A DNA stretch of 64,000 bases, taken from contig NZ_CP045670.1 in assembly GCF_017161325.1 (NCBI RefSeq), forward strand, positions 2,825,391-2,889,390, given 5' to 3'. Origin of the DNA: Treponema pedis (GTDB lineage Bacteria > Spirochaetota > Spirochaetia > Treponematales > Treponemataceae). This document shows, piece by piece, positions 54,381-64,000 of the stretch. Every line of letters begins with the position of its first letter. The first letter of the stretch is position 1. Position numbers and translations under genes: made by a program. Below the pieces are notes generated by a model, which worked only from the letters and a program-made list of their open reading frames with translations, was not told the origin of the DNA and ran no database searches.

Positions 54381-54923
54381 ATGAAAAAAACAATCTGTAT
54401 ACTAATTTGCATATCGGTTATTTTCGTTCAGGAAATGTTTGCGGATAACGAAGCGGGCACTAATAAAATAGGCGTGTACGCAGGCTATCCTTTCGGCATT
54501 TCTTTTTCGCATAATTTTACAAAAAAAGACCAGCTGGATATTCAGGCCGCTCCTAATATGAGGTTTATTATCAAAAACAACGACTCATATTTTCATTTCG
54601 GAGGAGATTTTTATATAGGCTATCTACGCTCCGTAGCCGAACCTATAATACGGGGAGCCGTTTGTCCCTTTGAAATAGGCGCCGGTATCGGGTTATTCCC
54701 CGGAGTCGAACAAACTTATCCCGATAAATCTAAAAATTTTGCTTTTTACGTGGGAACCTTTTTTGATTTACGCTGGGAAGTTTTTTTTACAAATGTCCCT
54801 AAATTTAGCTTATTTTTGGATTTTGCTCCGGGCGTATATTTTAACCCCACTGCATTCCGCTACAACAGACACCTTGCGGTCTTTGCGGCAAGGGGCGGTA
54901 TAGGCTTACGATATGTTTTTTAA
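54381..54923 (+). CDS. Small predicted outer-membrane beta-barrel protein
   Basis: A 180-residue protein from ATG 54381 (SD CGGAGG) with signal peptide MKKTICILICISVIFVQEMFA. Strands alternate with turns (GVYAGYPFGISFSHNF, FHFGGDFYIGYLRS, CPFEIGAGIGLFPG, FAARGGIGLRYVF), and the C-terminal residue is Phe, consistent with an 8-strand barrel. It is followed 15 bp later by the DUF1538 gene and is divergent from the protease gene. Confidence 0.72.
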   Translation: MKKTICILICISVIFVQEMFADNEAGTNKIGVYAGYPFGISFSHNFTKKDQLDIQAAPNMRFIIKNNDSYFHFGGDFYIGYLRSVAEPIIRGAVCPFEIGAGIGLFPGVEQTYPDKSKNFAFYVGTFFDLRWEVFFTNVPKFSLFLDFAPGVYFNPTAFRYNRHLAVFAARGGIGLRYVF

Positions 54924-54938
54924 TTTCGGTAATTACTC

Positions 54939-56420
54939 ATGAATATTTTAACCGATAAATTCAAAGAAGTTTTAATGTCGGTTTTACCGATTGTTATTCT
55001 TACTACTGTTTTAAATTTTACTTTTATTCATATAGACTATCATATTTTTATCCGCTTTTTACTTGGAAGCGTATGTATGATAATCGGCCTCGCTTTTTTT
55101 CTTTTCGGAATAGATATAAGCGTGGCAAAAATCGGTGTTCACATGGGCGGCGAAATTACAAAACGGAATAAACTTTTTATTCTTATTGCGGGAGGCTTTA
55201 TTCTCGGCTTTTTAATTTCAATTGCGGAACCCGATTTACAAATTTTTGCAGACCAGGTAAAGGATGCAACACGGGGTGAAATACCTTCGATTTTCCTTGT
55301 GCTTGTAGTTTCCGTAGGCGTCGCTCTTTTTGTTATGCTCGGTCTTTTACGGATTGTCTTTAACGTTTCGCAAAAAATATCCTTTTTAATCTCTTACGGA
55401 ATAATTTTTATACTCGCTCTTTTTTCATCTGCCGAATTTATTTCGATATCGTTCGATTCTTCGGGAACGACAACGGGAGCTATAACGGTGCCCTTTATTC
55501 TCGCCTTATCCTTAGGAGTTTCGGGAATGAAAAAGAATTCTACCGAATCGGAAGAAAACTCTTTCGGGCTTGTCGGCATGGCTTCCGCCGGTGCAATTCT
55601 TGCAGTTCTTACTCTAAGCGTCTTAAACAGTTCCGCTCAAATTTCAAGTGAAGGTTTCGAATTCAATTTGGATATAAGTACGAAAATATTTAAACCGTTT
55701 AAAGATATTTTCCTTCATACCTTGCAGGAATGTTTTATTTCCCTTCTTCCTCTTTCGCTGATTTTCTTTGTAACTAATTTTATAAGTATAAAATTAAGAC
55801 GTAAAGATTTAATGCAGATTGTAAGCGGTCTTATCATTACGCTTATAGGTTTATTCCTTTTTATGTGGGGTGCAAAATCGGGTTTTTTAGATGTCGGTAT
55901 TTTAATAGGCAATAAAATAGGTGAAGCGGGAGTCCGCCCCCTTATTCTTTTTATAGGGGCTTTAATAGGGCTTGTTACAATTCTTGCGGAACCCGCCGTT
56001 TATGTTTTAACCGTTCAAATCGAAAACGTAACAAGCGGACACATAAGGCGCAAAGTAGTTTTAATTTTTTTGTGCATAGGTGTAAGTTTGGCGGTAATGC
56101 TTTCTATGCTGCGGATTATAGAACCTGCTTTTCAATTATGGCATATTCTTTTACCCGGCTATATAATTTCACTTATTCTTTCGTTTATCGTACCGGACTT
56201 ATTCGTAGGCATTGCCTTTGATGCAGGCGGCGTAGCTTCAGGCCCGATGAGCGCAACCTTTGTTCTTTCGCTTGCACAAGGCTTGGCGAATGCAACCCCG
56301 TCCGCAAATGTATTGATTGACGGCTTCGGAATAATCGCTGCAATTGCACTGGCTCCGATTATTTCACTTCAAGTACTGGGTTTGATATTTAAAATAAAAA
56401 GTGCAAGGAGTAAAAAATGA
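54939..56420 (+). CDS. DUF1538 family membrane protein
   Basis: A 493-residue polytopic protein made of two homologous halves. Each has the same order of motifs: LGSVCMIIGLAFFLFGIDIS versus VSGLIITLIGLFLFMWGAKSG; ILGFLISIAEPDLQIFADQV versus GLVTILAEPAVYVLTVQI; and ISFDSSGTTTGAITVPFILALSLG versus IAFDAGGVASGPMSATFVLSLAQG. This is the DUF1538 (DUF1538-DUF1538) family, a predicted transporter of unknown substrate. The stop overlaps the start of the PII-like gene (ATGA), arguing for a regulated transporter similar in logic to AmtB-GlnK. Confidence 0.85.
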   Translation: MNILTDKFKEVLMSVLPIVILTTVLNFTFIHIDYHIFIRFLLGSVCMIIGLAFFLFGIDISVAKIGVHMGGEITKRNKLFILIAGGFILGFLISIAEPDLQIFADQVKDATRGEIPSIFLVLVVSVGVALFVMLGLLRIVFNVSQKISFLISYGIIFILALFSSAEFISISFDSSGTTTGAITVPFILALSLGVSGMKKNSTESEENSFGLVGMASAGAILAVLTLSVLNSSAQISSEGFEFNLDISTKIFKPFKDIFLHTLQECFISLLPLSLIFFVTNFISIKLRRKDLMQIVSGLIITLIGLFLFMWGAKSGFLDVGILIGNKIGEAGVRPLILFIGALIGLVTILAEPAVYVLTVQIENVTSGHIRRKVVLIFLCIGVSLAVMLSMLRIIEPAFQLWHILLPGYIISLILSFIVPDLFVGIAFDAGGVASGPMSATFVLSLAQGLANATPSANVLIDGFGIIAAIALAPIISLQVLGLIFKIKSARSKK

Positions 56421-57049
56421 AGGATTGTTCGCTTCTTATAATTTTAGTTCCCTTCGGACATGCGCCTAAGATAGTAAAGTACGCAAAAGAAAACGGAATG
56501 GTGGGAGCTACGGTTATGCTTGCCTTCGGTACCGTTAAAAATAAAATTCTCGATTTTTTAGGCATTAGAGAAATAAGAAAAGAATTGATTTTAACTGCCG
56601 GTCGCACCGAATTTTTAAATGAACTTATGGGAAAACTCGAAAACAAATTTAAAATTACACGTAAAAATTTCGGGATAGCCTTTACTATTCCTTTGATGTA
56701 TATAAACCATAAACAATTAAACAATGATGAAAAAATTAATTTTAAAAATTTTAAAGATGAGGAGATTAAAACGGTGAAGTCTGCAATATTTACAATAGTT
56801 AATAGAGGAAAAGCGGGAGAAGTGGTAGATGCAAGTTTACAGGCCGGCGCAAGAGGCGGAACAATTATAAATGCACGCGGTTCGGGCTTAAATCAAACTA
56901 TGCGTATTTTCGATATGGAAATAGAACCTGAAAAAGAAATTGTTTTAACTGTTGTTGATGATACAAAACTCGACGGTATTGTACAATCCATACGGGAAAA
57001 ATCCGATGTGGAAAAAGACGGACACGGAATTCTTTTGTACTGCCCGTAA
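56417..57049 (+). CDS. Tandem PII-like signalling protein
   Basis: A 210-residue cytoplasmic protein with two PII-type ferredoxin-like domains (about 1-100 and 115-210). The second has the typical AGARGGTIINARGSG loop and ends in FDMEIEPEKEIVLTVV. The first carries KNKILDFLGIREIRKELIL. The canonical uridylylated Tyr of GlnB is not evident. It is translationally coupled to the DUF1538 transporter, so I infer that it senses a nucleotide or small anion and gates transport. Confidence 0.82.
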   Translation: MKDCSLLIILVPFGHAPKIVKYAKENGMVGATVMLAFGTVKNKILDFLGIREIRKELILTAGRTEFLNELMGKLENKFKITRKNFGIAFTIPLMYINHKQLNNDEKINFKNFKDEEIKTVKSAIFTIVNRGKAGEVVDASLQAGARGGTIINARGSGLNQTMRIFDMEIEPEKEIVLTVVDDTKLDGIVQSIREKSDVEKDGHGILLYCP

Positions 57050-57090
57050 GTAAAAGCTACGGAATAAAATAATAAAAACGCCAAGATACT

Positions 57091-57137
57091 AACCGTTAAA
57101 TACCCGCATATCGTAAAGTTTTGCAAATTTAACGGTT
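57091..57137. repeat. Inverted repeat between convergent genes
   Basis: Perfect 11-bp arms AACCGTTAAAT (57091-57101) and ATTTAACGGTT (57127-57137) with a 25-base loop. May serve as terminator for the PII gene and the convergent marR operon. Confidence 0.65.
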
Positions 57138-57189
57138 GGAAATTTAAACTTTTATTATCTTACGCTCTTTTATTATATTTTAAAGCCTA

Positions 57190-57645
57190 CTAAAACTTAA
57201 ATCCTGAAAGGAAGTACAAAGAATCCATAAATTCCTTTTTTTTCGTTTTTAATAAATCGAAAAATATTTTATCAATGCTTTCCACTATCGGAACGGCTTT
57301 TTTTAAGACTTTAACACCGTCTTTTGTCAAACTCACGGATTTTGCGCGTGTATCCTTTGAATGCTCTTTCCGTAAAACAAACCCCACCCTTTCCAATAAA
57401 CCCAATACTTGAGAGACCGACATTACGTCCATTCCCGATATTTTCGATACCATAACCTGAGTTATCTCGGATTCCGTTTGGGATAAATAACCGATAGAAG
57501 TTAAAACTACAAATTGAGGATGAGTAATTCCTACATCTGCCAGCCGTTTTTTTATTTCGCCGTGCCATTTATTGTAAGTACGCATAAATAATAAACCGGC
57601 CGATTGTCCGCAGTCGTTTTTATATTCGGACGGAAAATCTTTCAT
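57190..57645 (-). CDS. MarR family transcriptional regulator
   Basis: A 151-residue winged-helix protein (ITHPQFVVLTSIGYLSQTESEITQVMVSKISGMDVMSVSQVLGLLERVGFVLRKEHSKDTRAKSVSLTKDG): recognition helix about 66-82, wing about 88-105. The start codon overlaps the stop of the upstream SRPBCC gene (TAATG), so both come from one transcript. It probably represses its own operon at the palindrome in the promoter. Confidence 0.9.
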   Translation of the reverse strand: MKDFPSEYKNDCGQSAGLLFMRTYNKWHGEIKKRLADVGITHPQFVVLTSIGYLSQTESEITQVMVSKISGMDVMSVSQVLGLLERVGFVLRKEHSKDTRAKSVSLTKDGVKVLKKAVPIVESIDKIFFDLLKTKKKEFMDSLYFLSGFKF

Positions 57646-58058
57646 TACAGTTCCGCCTGCTGTTTTAAAAGAAGCACGGCTTCAGGCACGTTTGAAAATA
57701 CCTGCCGTAAAAACGACAGTTTTTCAGCGTTCATTGTATCCGTTTCCAAACGTACCGAATGTTTAACTGAAACTTTTTTATCGGCGGCCTCAATAATTTC
57801 ATGATTAAAATAAAGATTTCCGAAAGGAGTTTCCGTTTTATCACAAAACCCGTAATTTTCTTTTACAAAACTTAACGCATAATGAACAGGAGGCATTCCC
57901 TCAAGTTCCATTACTCCCTTAGAACCCGTTTTAAACCCCTTATCCAAAGAAATCGATTTTAAATCTTTTTCCCAAAGATACCATTTTTGTATATCGGAAT
58001 AATATTCCCATATCTTTTCTTTTGCGGCATGTACCGCAACCGTAAATCCTAACTCCAT
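57645..58058 (-). CDS. SRPBCC (START/Bet v1-like) domain protein
   Basis: A 137-residue single-domain protein of the polyketide-cyclase/AHSA1-like fold: VAVHAAKEKIWEYYSDIQKWYLWEKDLKSISLDKGFKTGSKGVMELEGMPP at the N-terminus and a long C-terminal helix. It has a hydrophobic cavity in known relatives and binds a small ligand. Coupled to marR, so ligand binding or detoxification under MarR control is likely. SD AAGGAG. Confidence 0.83.
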   Translation of the reverse strand: MELGFTVAVHAAKEKIWEYYSDIQKWYLWEKDLKSISLDKGFKTGSKGVMELEGMPPVHYALSFVKENYGFCDKTETPFGNLYFNHEIIEAADKKVSVKHSVRLETDTMNAEKLSFLRQVFSNVPEAVLLLKQQAEL

Positions 58059-58081
58059 AACATTCTCCTTACTTTATGGCT

Positions 58082-58111
58082 TATTATATGTATACTTATA
58101 ATAAATGTCAA
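58082..58111 (-). promoter_or_regulatory. SRPBCC-marR promoter with palindromic operator
   Basis: On the minus strand TTGACA (58106-58111), 17 bp and TATAAT (58083-58088). A palindrome with arms TATTATA (58082-58088) and TATAATA (58097-58103) covers the -10 and spacer, a good MarR site. Confidence 0.78.
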
Positions 58112-58200
58112 TAGGATTTTAAATAAATTTGAAAACTATAAACTCTAAGAATATAAAGAGCGTTTATATTACGATTTAAACAGGCAGTCTTCGTTTTCGC

Positions 58201-59799
58201 CTAACCTATTTTTAATGTTATTAAATTACCGTTCGCAGAAAGATAGTTTTGAACGGCTTCATCATGCGAAATAATAATTAAAATTTTACCTTTAGACTTA
58301 TTAAGAACTTCAGCCAAAATCGAATGCATTGTAGCTAAATCCAAATTGGCAAACGTTTCATCTAAAATAATTAAATCTTTTTTATCAATACTTAATATTA
58401 ACCGTGCCAAAGCAATACGCTTTCTTTCTCCGCCCGAAACCTTATCTATTTCGCTTGTGCCTATGTGTTGATTCAAATCTTTAATATGAGCAATTTCGGC
58501 GGCTTTTTCAATTTCCGCTTGAGAATAGTTTTCATTAAACAACAAAATATTTTCTTTAACCGTTGCATTTATCAAATATATGTTTTGACGTATAACTCCT
58601 ATTTTAGTACGCAATGAATTTTTATCAATGTTTTCAAACAAGATGTCGTTAAAAAGAATATTTCCGTCATAATTTATTTCACCCAATATAGCATTAATTA
58701 AACTGGTTTTTCCGGCACCGCTTTTTCCGTTTATTAAATAAACGCAATCTTTTTTAAATTCACAGCTGAAAGAGGAAAAAATATTCTTATTTTCATACGA
58801 AACGCCTACATTATTCAGTTTTATATTATCTATTGTTTTACAAACAACCGCACTCTTATTTTCCTCTTCTTTAGCCGCTTTAAAAAAATCTTCAACAGGC
58901 TTTTTTAAAGCTCTAACGTCTTTTGAATATGTTCTTAATGTTAAAATATTATGAAATACGTTGGAATAATGCATGGAATACATATACATAGCCAATATTG
59001 TACCCGTACTCAGATTATTTGAAATAAATGCCTTATAGCAAATAATAATGGCTATATTCGTAAAATTCCCTATATATTTAAGATAGCGGGATTGCGATTG
59101 AGTAAGCATTAAAGAAATATGAGATGAAATGTATTTTTTATTTATTTTTTCCAAATGTTTAAAAAAACCGTCATAAGAGGCATAGTATTTTAAATCAAAA
59201 TTTCCGTATACGGCATCTTTTGCCAAAGCCATAACCTCAGTATAATTACTTCTTTCTGTTATTCTGTTTTTGCTTATCTTATCAACAAGTTTTTTACTTA
59301 TAAAATAAAAAAATATGTACCATACTATTGTTACCGCTCCCAATTTATAATCCAATAATAAAATAAATGATAATAAGGTAACTACTTCGATAACGGTACT
59401 TATTGATATAAAATATTGCTTAATTATCGCTTCTTTTAATTGTTGAATATCGCTTGCCGCCATTCTTGACAGTTCGTCGGGACTCATTTTAGAAAACACT
59501 TGAGTTTTGCTATTTAAAACTATTTTTAAAAATTCTCTTAATAATTCCAAACCTATACCGTTTGTAAATTTCCAATAGTATTTATCGGCGAAATAATCGG
59601 AAAGATATTGCACAAAGCCGGCCGACACCAAGCCTCCTGCAACCGATAAGATTATTAAATAGGGTGTATTAAAAAAATTATCCGATATGAATTTTATCAG
59701 GGTGGGTATTCCTTGCGATAATAATTTCGCAATCAGCATAAAAATTGTAATTATTAACAATTCTTTTTTTTTAGACAGCATTAATTTAAATATCGACAT
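58201..59799 (-). CDS. ABC transporter, fused permease and ATPase (exporter type)
   Basis: A 532-residue half-transporter with six predicted helices (about 12-300) and an ATPase domain with Walker A GKSGAGKTS, Q-loop GVIRQNIYLINATVKEN, signature VSGGERKRIALARL, Walker B DLIILDETFANLD and H-loop ISHDE. It should work as a homodimer. It begins 24 bp after recQ on the same strand. Substrate unknown; the layout resembles peptide or lipid exporters. Confidence 0.9.
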   Translation of the reverse strand: MSIFKLMLSKKKELLIITIFMLIAKLLSQGIPTLIKFISDNFFNTPYLIILSVAGGLVSAGFVQYLSDYFADKYYWKFTNGIGLELLREFLKIVLNSKTQVFSKMSPDELSRMAASDIQQLKEAIIKQYFISISTVIEVVTLLSFILLLDYKLGAVTIVWYIFFYFISKKLVDKISKNRITERSNYTEVMALAKDAVYGNFDLKYYASYDGFFKHLEKINKKYISSHISLMLTQSQSRYLKYIGNFTNIAIIICYKAFISNNLSTGTILAMYMYSMHYSNVFHNILTLRTYSKDVRALKKPVEDFFKAAKEEENKSAVVCKTIDNIKLNNVGVSYENKNIFSSFSCEFKKDCVYLINGKSGAGKTSLINAILGEINYDGNILFNDILFENIDKNSLRTKIGVIRQNIYLINATVKENILLFNENYSQAEIEKAAEIAHIKDLNQHIGTSEIDKVSGGERKRIALARLILSIDKKDLIILDETFANLDLATMHSILAEVLNKSKGKILIIISHDEAVQNYLSANGNLITLKIG

Positions 59800-59823
59800 C
59801 TTTCCCCTTCCTTTACCGCAAGC

Positions 59824-61701
59824 TTATTTTTTCCCGGCAGTAACAATTGTTTTTAAAATAATTTCTCCATATTTTTCTTTTTTGGTTTTCCCTATACCGA
59901 AGATACAATCAAGCTCATCAATCGACACGGGTTTTTTTTGCGCCAAATCTATAAGAGTTTTATCGGAAAAGATAATATAAGACGGAACATTTGCTTCTTC
60001 CGCCAATTCGCGCCGTTTTTGCTTTAAAATTTTAAGCAGCTTTACTCCGGCAGTATCCAGTTTGTCTTCGGGCAAAACAACCTTTATCTTTTTTACTTCT
60101 TCTTTTTCCGGTTCTTCCGAATCCTTTTTTTCAGCATTAAAAGGTAAAAATATTTGAGTACGGGATTGTAATTCGTCCTTTGCTTTTTGTGTAAGAGACA
60201 AAACGGAATAGTTTTCATCTTTTATTAAATAATCTTCCGCAAGCAAAATGCGAACAAGCTCAAGCCAGCCTTCGCGGTTAAATTCCGTACCTATGCCCCA
60301 AACGGAAAGGTCGTTATGCTTATTTTCCAAAACCCGCTTTTGTTTTGAGCCTAAAAGTACGTCTATAATATAACTTGCACCGAAACGGCAGCCGGTACGT
60401 AAAACGCAGGATAAAAATTTTTGTACCGGCACGGTTACATCGGTTTTTTCTATCTTCTCTTGGCAGCATACATCACAACAGGGATAGTCTCCTTGAGCTT
60501 CGGCAATTTCTTCAGGCGTTACAGATTCTCCGAAATATTTTAAAAGAGCTTTTCTTCGGCAACTATTCGTTTGAGCATATCCGCTTATTGCCGTAAGCAT
60601 TTTTTCCGCCTTCCTTATTTCGTCCGGTTTTTTGTCCTGCATTAAAAATTTCAGTTTAAAAATATCCGCCGCCGAAAAAAGCAATAAGGCATGAGCCGGC
60701 TCTCCGTCCCTGCCTGCCCTTCCTATTTCCTGATAATATTGTTCAATGCTCTTGGGCAAATCGAAATGAATAACAAAACGGACATTTGGTTTGTTTATGC
60801 CCATACCGAAGGCAACCGTAGCGGTTATAATTTGAATATCGTCATTGATAAATTCATTTTGCGTTTTTTGTCTAAGTTCGTCCGAAAGTCCCGCATGATA
60901 AGGCTTTGCGGCATATCCTAAAACGGAGAGTTGCACCGAAAGAGTATCGGCTTGCTTCCGCGAAAAGCAATAAATAATGCCGGGCTCGCCCTTATGCTCT
61001 TTTAAAAATTCGGTAGCCTGCTCAAACGGTTTTTGCTTTTGTTTTACTTCTAAAAAGATATTTTTGCGGTTAAAACTTGCAACGAATTCCTTGGGCGATT
61101 TTAATTCCAGTATTTTTTTTATATCATCACGGACAGTACGGGTTGCGGTTGCCGTTAATGCCAAACATACGGCATTCGGAATTATTTTGCGTACTTCCGC
61201 AAGCTGCCTATACTCGGGACGAAAATCATGGCCCCACTCCGAAATACAATGAGCTTCGTCAACAGTAAAAAGAGAAACTTCAATCGAAGAAATAAGCTCC
61301 CTGCACCTATCGCTTAAAAGAGTTTCGGGAGCAACATATAAAAGTTTAATCTCACCGCTTTTAATTTTTCGTATATTATCCGAATATTTCTCCCAATCAA
61401 GAGAACTGTTTAATGCAGCGGCATTTATACCCAAGGTTTCCAAACCTCTTATTTGGTCGTGCATAAGCGCAATTAAAGGAGAAACTACGATTGTTAACCC
61501 CTTGAAAAGCATAGCGGGTATTTGATAGCAAAGAGATTTACCTCCGCCTGTAGGCATTACGGCAAGAACATCTTCGCCGTTCAAAATACATTCTATTATT
61601 TCCTTTTGAAAAGGGCGGAATTCATCATAGCCGAAAACGTTTTTTAAAACGTCTTGAGGATTGGAGAAAAAATTATTGCCTACAGACTTATCTAAAACCA
61701 T
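59824..61701 (-). CDS. recQ: ATP-dependent DNA helicase RecQ
   Basis: A 625-residue helicase: Walker A MPTGGGKSLCYQIPA (49-63), DEAH box (148-151), aromatic loop HCISEWGHDFRPEY, motif VI QEIGRAGRDG, zinc site with CRRKALLKYFGE and CCDVC, RQC winged helix (about 415-505), and a C-terminal HRDC domain (about 555-625). It unwinds DNA in recombination and fork repair. Full-length and intact. Confidence 0.96.
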   Translation of the reverse strand: MVLDKSVGNNFFSNPQDVLKNVFGYDEFRPFQKEIIECILNGEDVLAVMPTGGGKSLCYQIPAMLFKGLTIVVSPLIALMHDQIRGLETLGINAAALNSSLDWEKYSDNIRKIKSGEIKLLYVAPETLLSDRCRELISSIEVSLFTVDEAHCISEWGHDFRPEYRQLAEVRKIIPNAVCLALTATATRTVRDDIKKILELKSPKEFVASFNRKNIFLEVKQKQKPFEQATEFLKEHKGEPGIIYCFSRKQADTLSVQLSVLGYAAKPYHAGLSDELRQKTQNEFINDDIQIITATVAFGMGINKPNVRFVIHFDLPKSIEQYYQEIGRAGRDGEPAHALLLFSAADIFKLKFLMQDKKPDEIRKAEKMLTAISGYAQTNSCRRKALLKYFGESVTPEEIAEAQGDYPCCDVCCQEKIEKTDVTVPVQKFLSCVLRTGCRFGASYIIDVLLGSKQKRVLENKHNDLSVWGIGTEFNREGWLELVRILLAEDYLIKDENYSVLSLTQKAKDELQSRTQIFLPFNAEKKDSEEPEKEEVKKIKVVLPEDKLDTAGVKLLKILKQKRRELAEEANVPSYIIFSDKTLIDLAQKKPVSIDELDCIFGIGKTKKEKYGEIILKTIVTAGKK

Positions 61702-61800
61702 AACAGAGAAGTATTATACCCAAAAACGGCAAAATAAGCAAGGTTTTTTTTATTTAATTTTTTCCGTAAAATTTTTCTTGTTAAAGATAATACAAAGCCG

Positions 61801-61829
61801 TCCCTTTTATGTTTTTTACATAAAAGGGA
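61801..61829 (-). terminator. Hairpin after gyrB
   Basis: Perfect 11-bp stem TCCCTTTTATG (61801-61811) / CATAAAAGGGA (61819-61829). No T-run follows on the minus strand, so termination strength is uncertain. Confidence 0.55.
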
Positions 61830-61850
61830 TTAACTTAAATTACAAAAAAT

Positions 61851-63779
<1,929 letters not shown>

Positions 63780-63856
63780 TTAATTGAGCCTATTTTAAAA
63801 TTAAAACCTTTAAAACTACCTCAAAACAATAAATTTTAAAATAATTAAGAACTTTA

Positions 63857-63885
63857 AGTATAGCATTATTGAGGAAAAAAGTAAA
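63857..63885 (-). promoter_or_regulatory. Promoter of gyrB
   Basis: On the minus strand TTTACT (63880-63885), 17 bp and TATACT (63857-63862), about 90 bases before the gene. Confidence 0.65.
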
Positions 63886-63961
63886 TAAGTAAGATAAAAG
63901 CAAAAACAAACGGGAGTCAAGACATCTATAAATAATTTTTAAAATATTTAATGCGCCTCTA

Positions 63962-63991
63962 TTGCAAAAAAATACAAAGACGTAGTATAAT
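63962..63991 (+). promoter_or_regulatory. Possible divergent promoter leaving the window
   Basis: TTGCAA (63962-63967), 18 bp and TATAAT (63986-63991) on the plus strand, suggesting a gene starts just beyond the window. Confidence 0.45.
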
Positions 63992-64000
63992 AAAACGCTT

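Overview
The window reads as a chromosomal segment of a host-associated Treponema of the T. denticola / T. pedis group. This is inference from gene content: low G+C with A/T-rich homopolymers; a 566-residue Msp-type major outer sheath protein; a complete-order tro operon (troA-B-C-D-R) for transition metals; a cyclophilin-FKBP fusion; periplasmic flagellar genes including a divergent FliG; and many secreted beta-barrel and lipoprotein genes. Sigma-70 promoters are unusually easy to read (TTGACA, 17 bp, TATAAT-like), and several carry palindromes over the -10.

Layout. 1-3.9 kb: autoregulated TetR / RND-MMPL exporter / LolA-like operon, cut by the window start. 3.9-8.6 kb: tro metal-uptake operon, with troD broken by two frameshifts. 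8.7-10.5 kb: msp with a consensus promoter and a clear terminator. 10.5-13.1 kb: an accessory island with REP-like repeats, a 23-bp tandem repeat, a 500-bp chain of perfect inverted repeats, an Rpn-type PD-(D/E)XK nuclease with an apparent intragenic antitoxin start, and a dead vapBC module. 13.1-16.4 kb: PsiE/CorC-like membrane protein, sirtuin, split higBA module, cbiB. 16.4-21 kb: phosphofructokinase, and a coiled-coil protein coupled to parE. 21-27.4 kb: a lipoprotein, the dual immunophilin, a secreted protein, and the rpmH-rnpA-yidD-yidC-jag cluster without dnaA. 27.7-33.4 kb: nucleoside salvage (deoD, yjiH), two paralogous beta-barrels, a membrane TPR protein with a decayed Mrr-like domain, and tRNA-Asp and tRNA-Pro.

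33.4-44.1 kb holds two tandem giant signalling genes: pseudokinase, STAND-type ATPase, TPR-like helices, GAF, GGDEF, GAF. The second is split by a frameshift. 44.4-51.1 kb: SPOR/RlpA-like envelope protein, RNase Z with fliG1, then flgG-flgJ-murB. 51.2-54.9 kb: an envelope cluster with a trypsin-like protease fused to a predicted outer-membrane barrel, a lipoprotein, a frameshifted secreted protein and a divergent small barrel. 54.9-57 kb: DUF1538 membrane protein with a tandem PII-like protein. 57.2-64 kb: SRPBCC-marR operon, ABC exporter, recQ, gyrB.

A window-wide theme is one-base frameshifts at or near homopolymers in otherwise intact genes (troD twice, a beta-barrel, a giant GGDEF gene, a secreted protein). 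These may be real slippage or decay, but they may equally be sequencing errors, and raw reads would decide. The observations I rate highest are the intragenic start in the Rpn gene, the pseudokinase-ATPase-GGDEF pair, the protease-barrel fusion, the DUF1538-PII pair and the palindrome chain.
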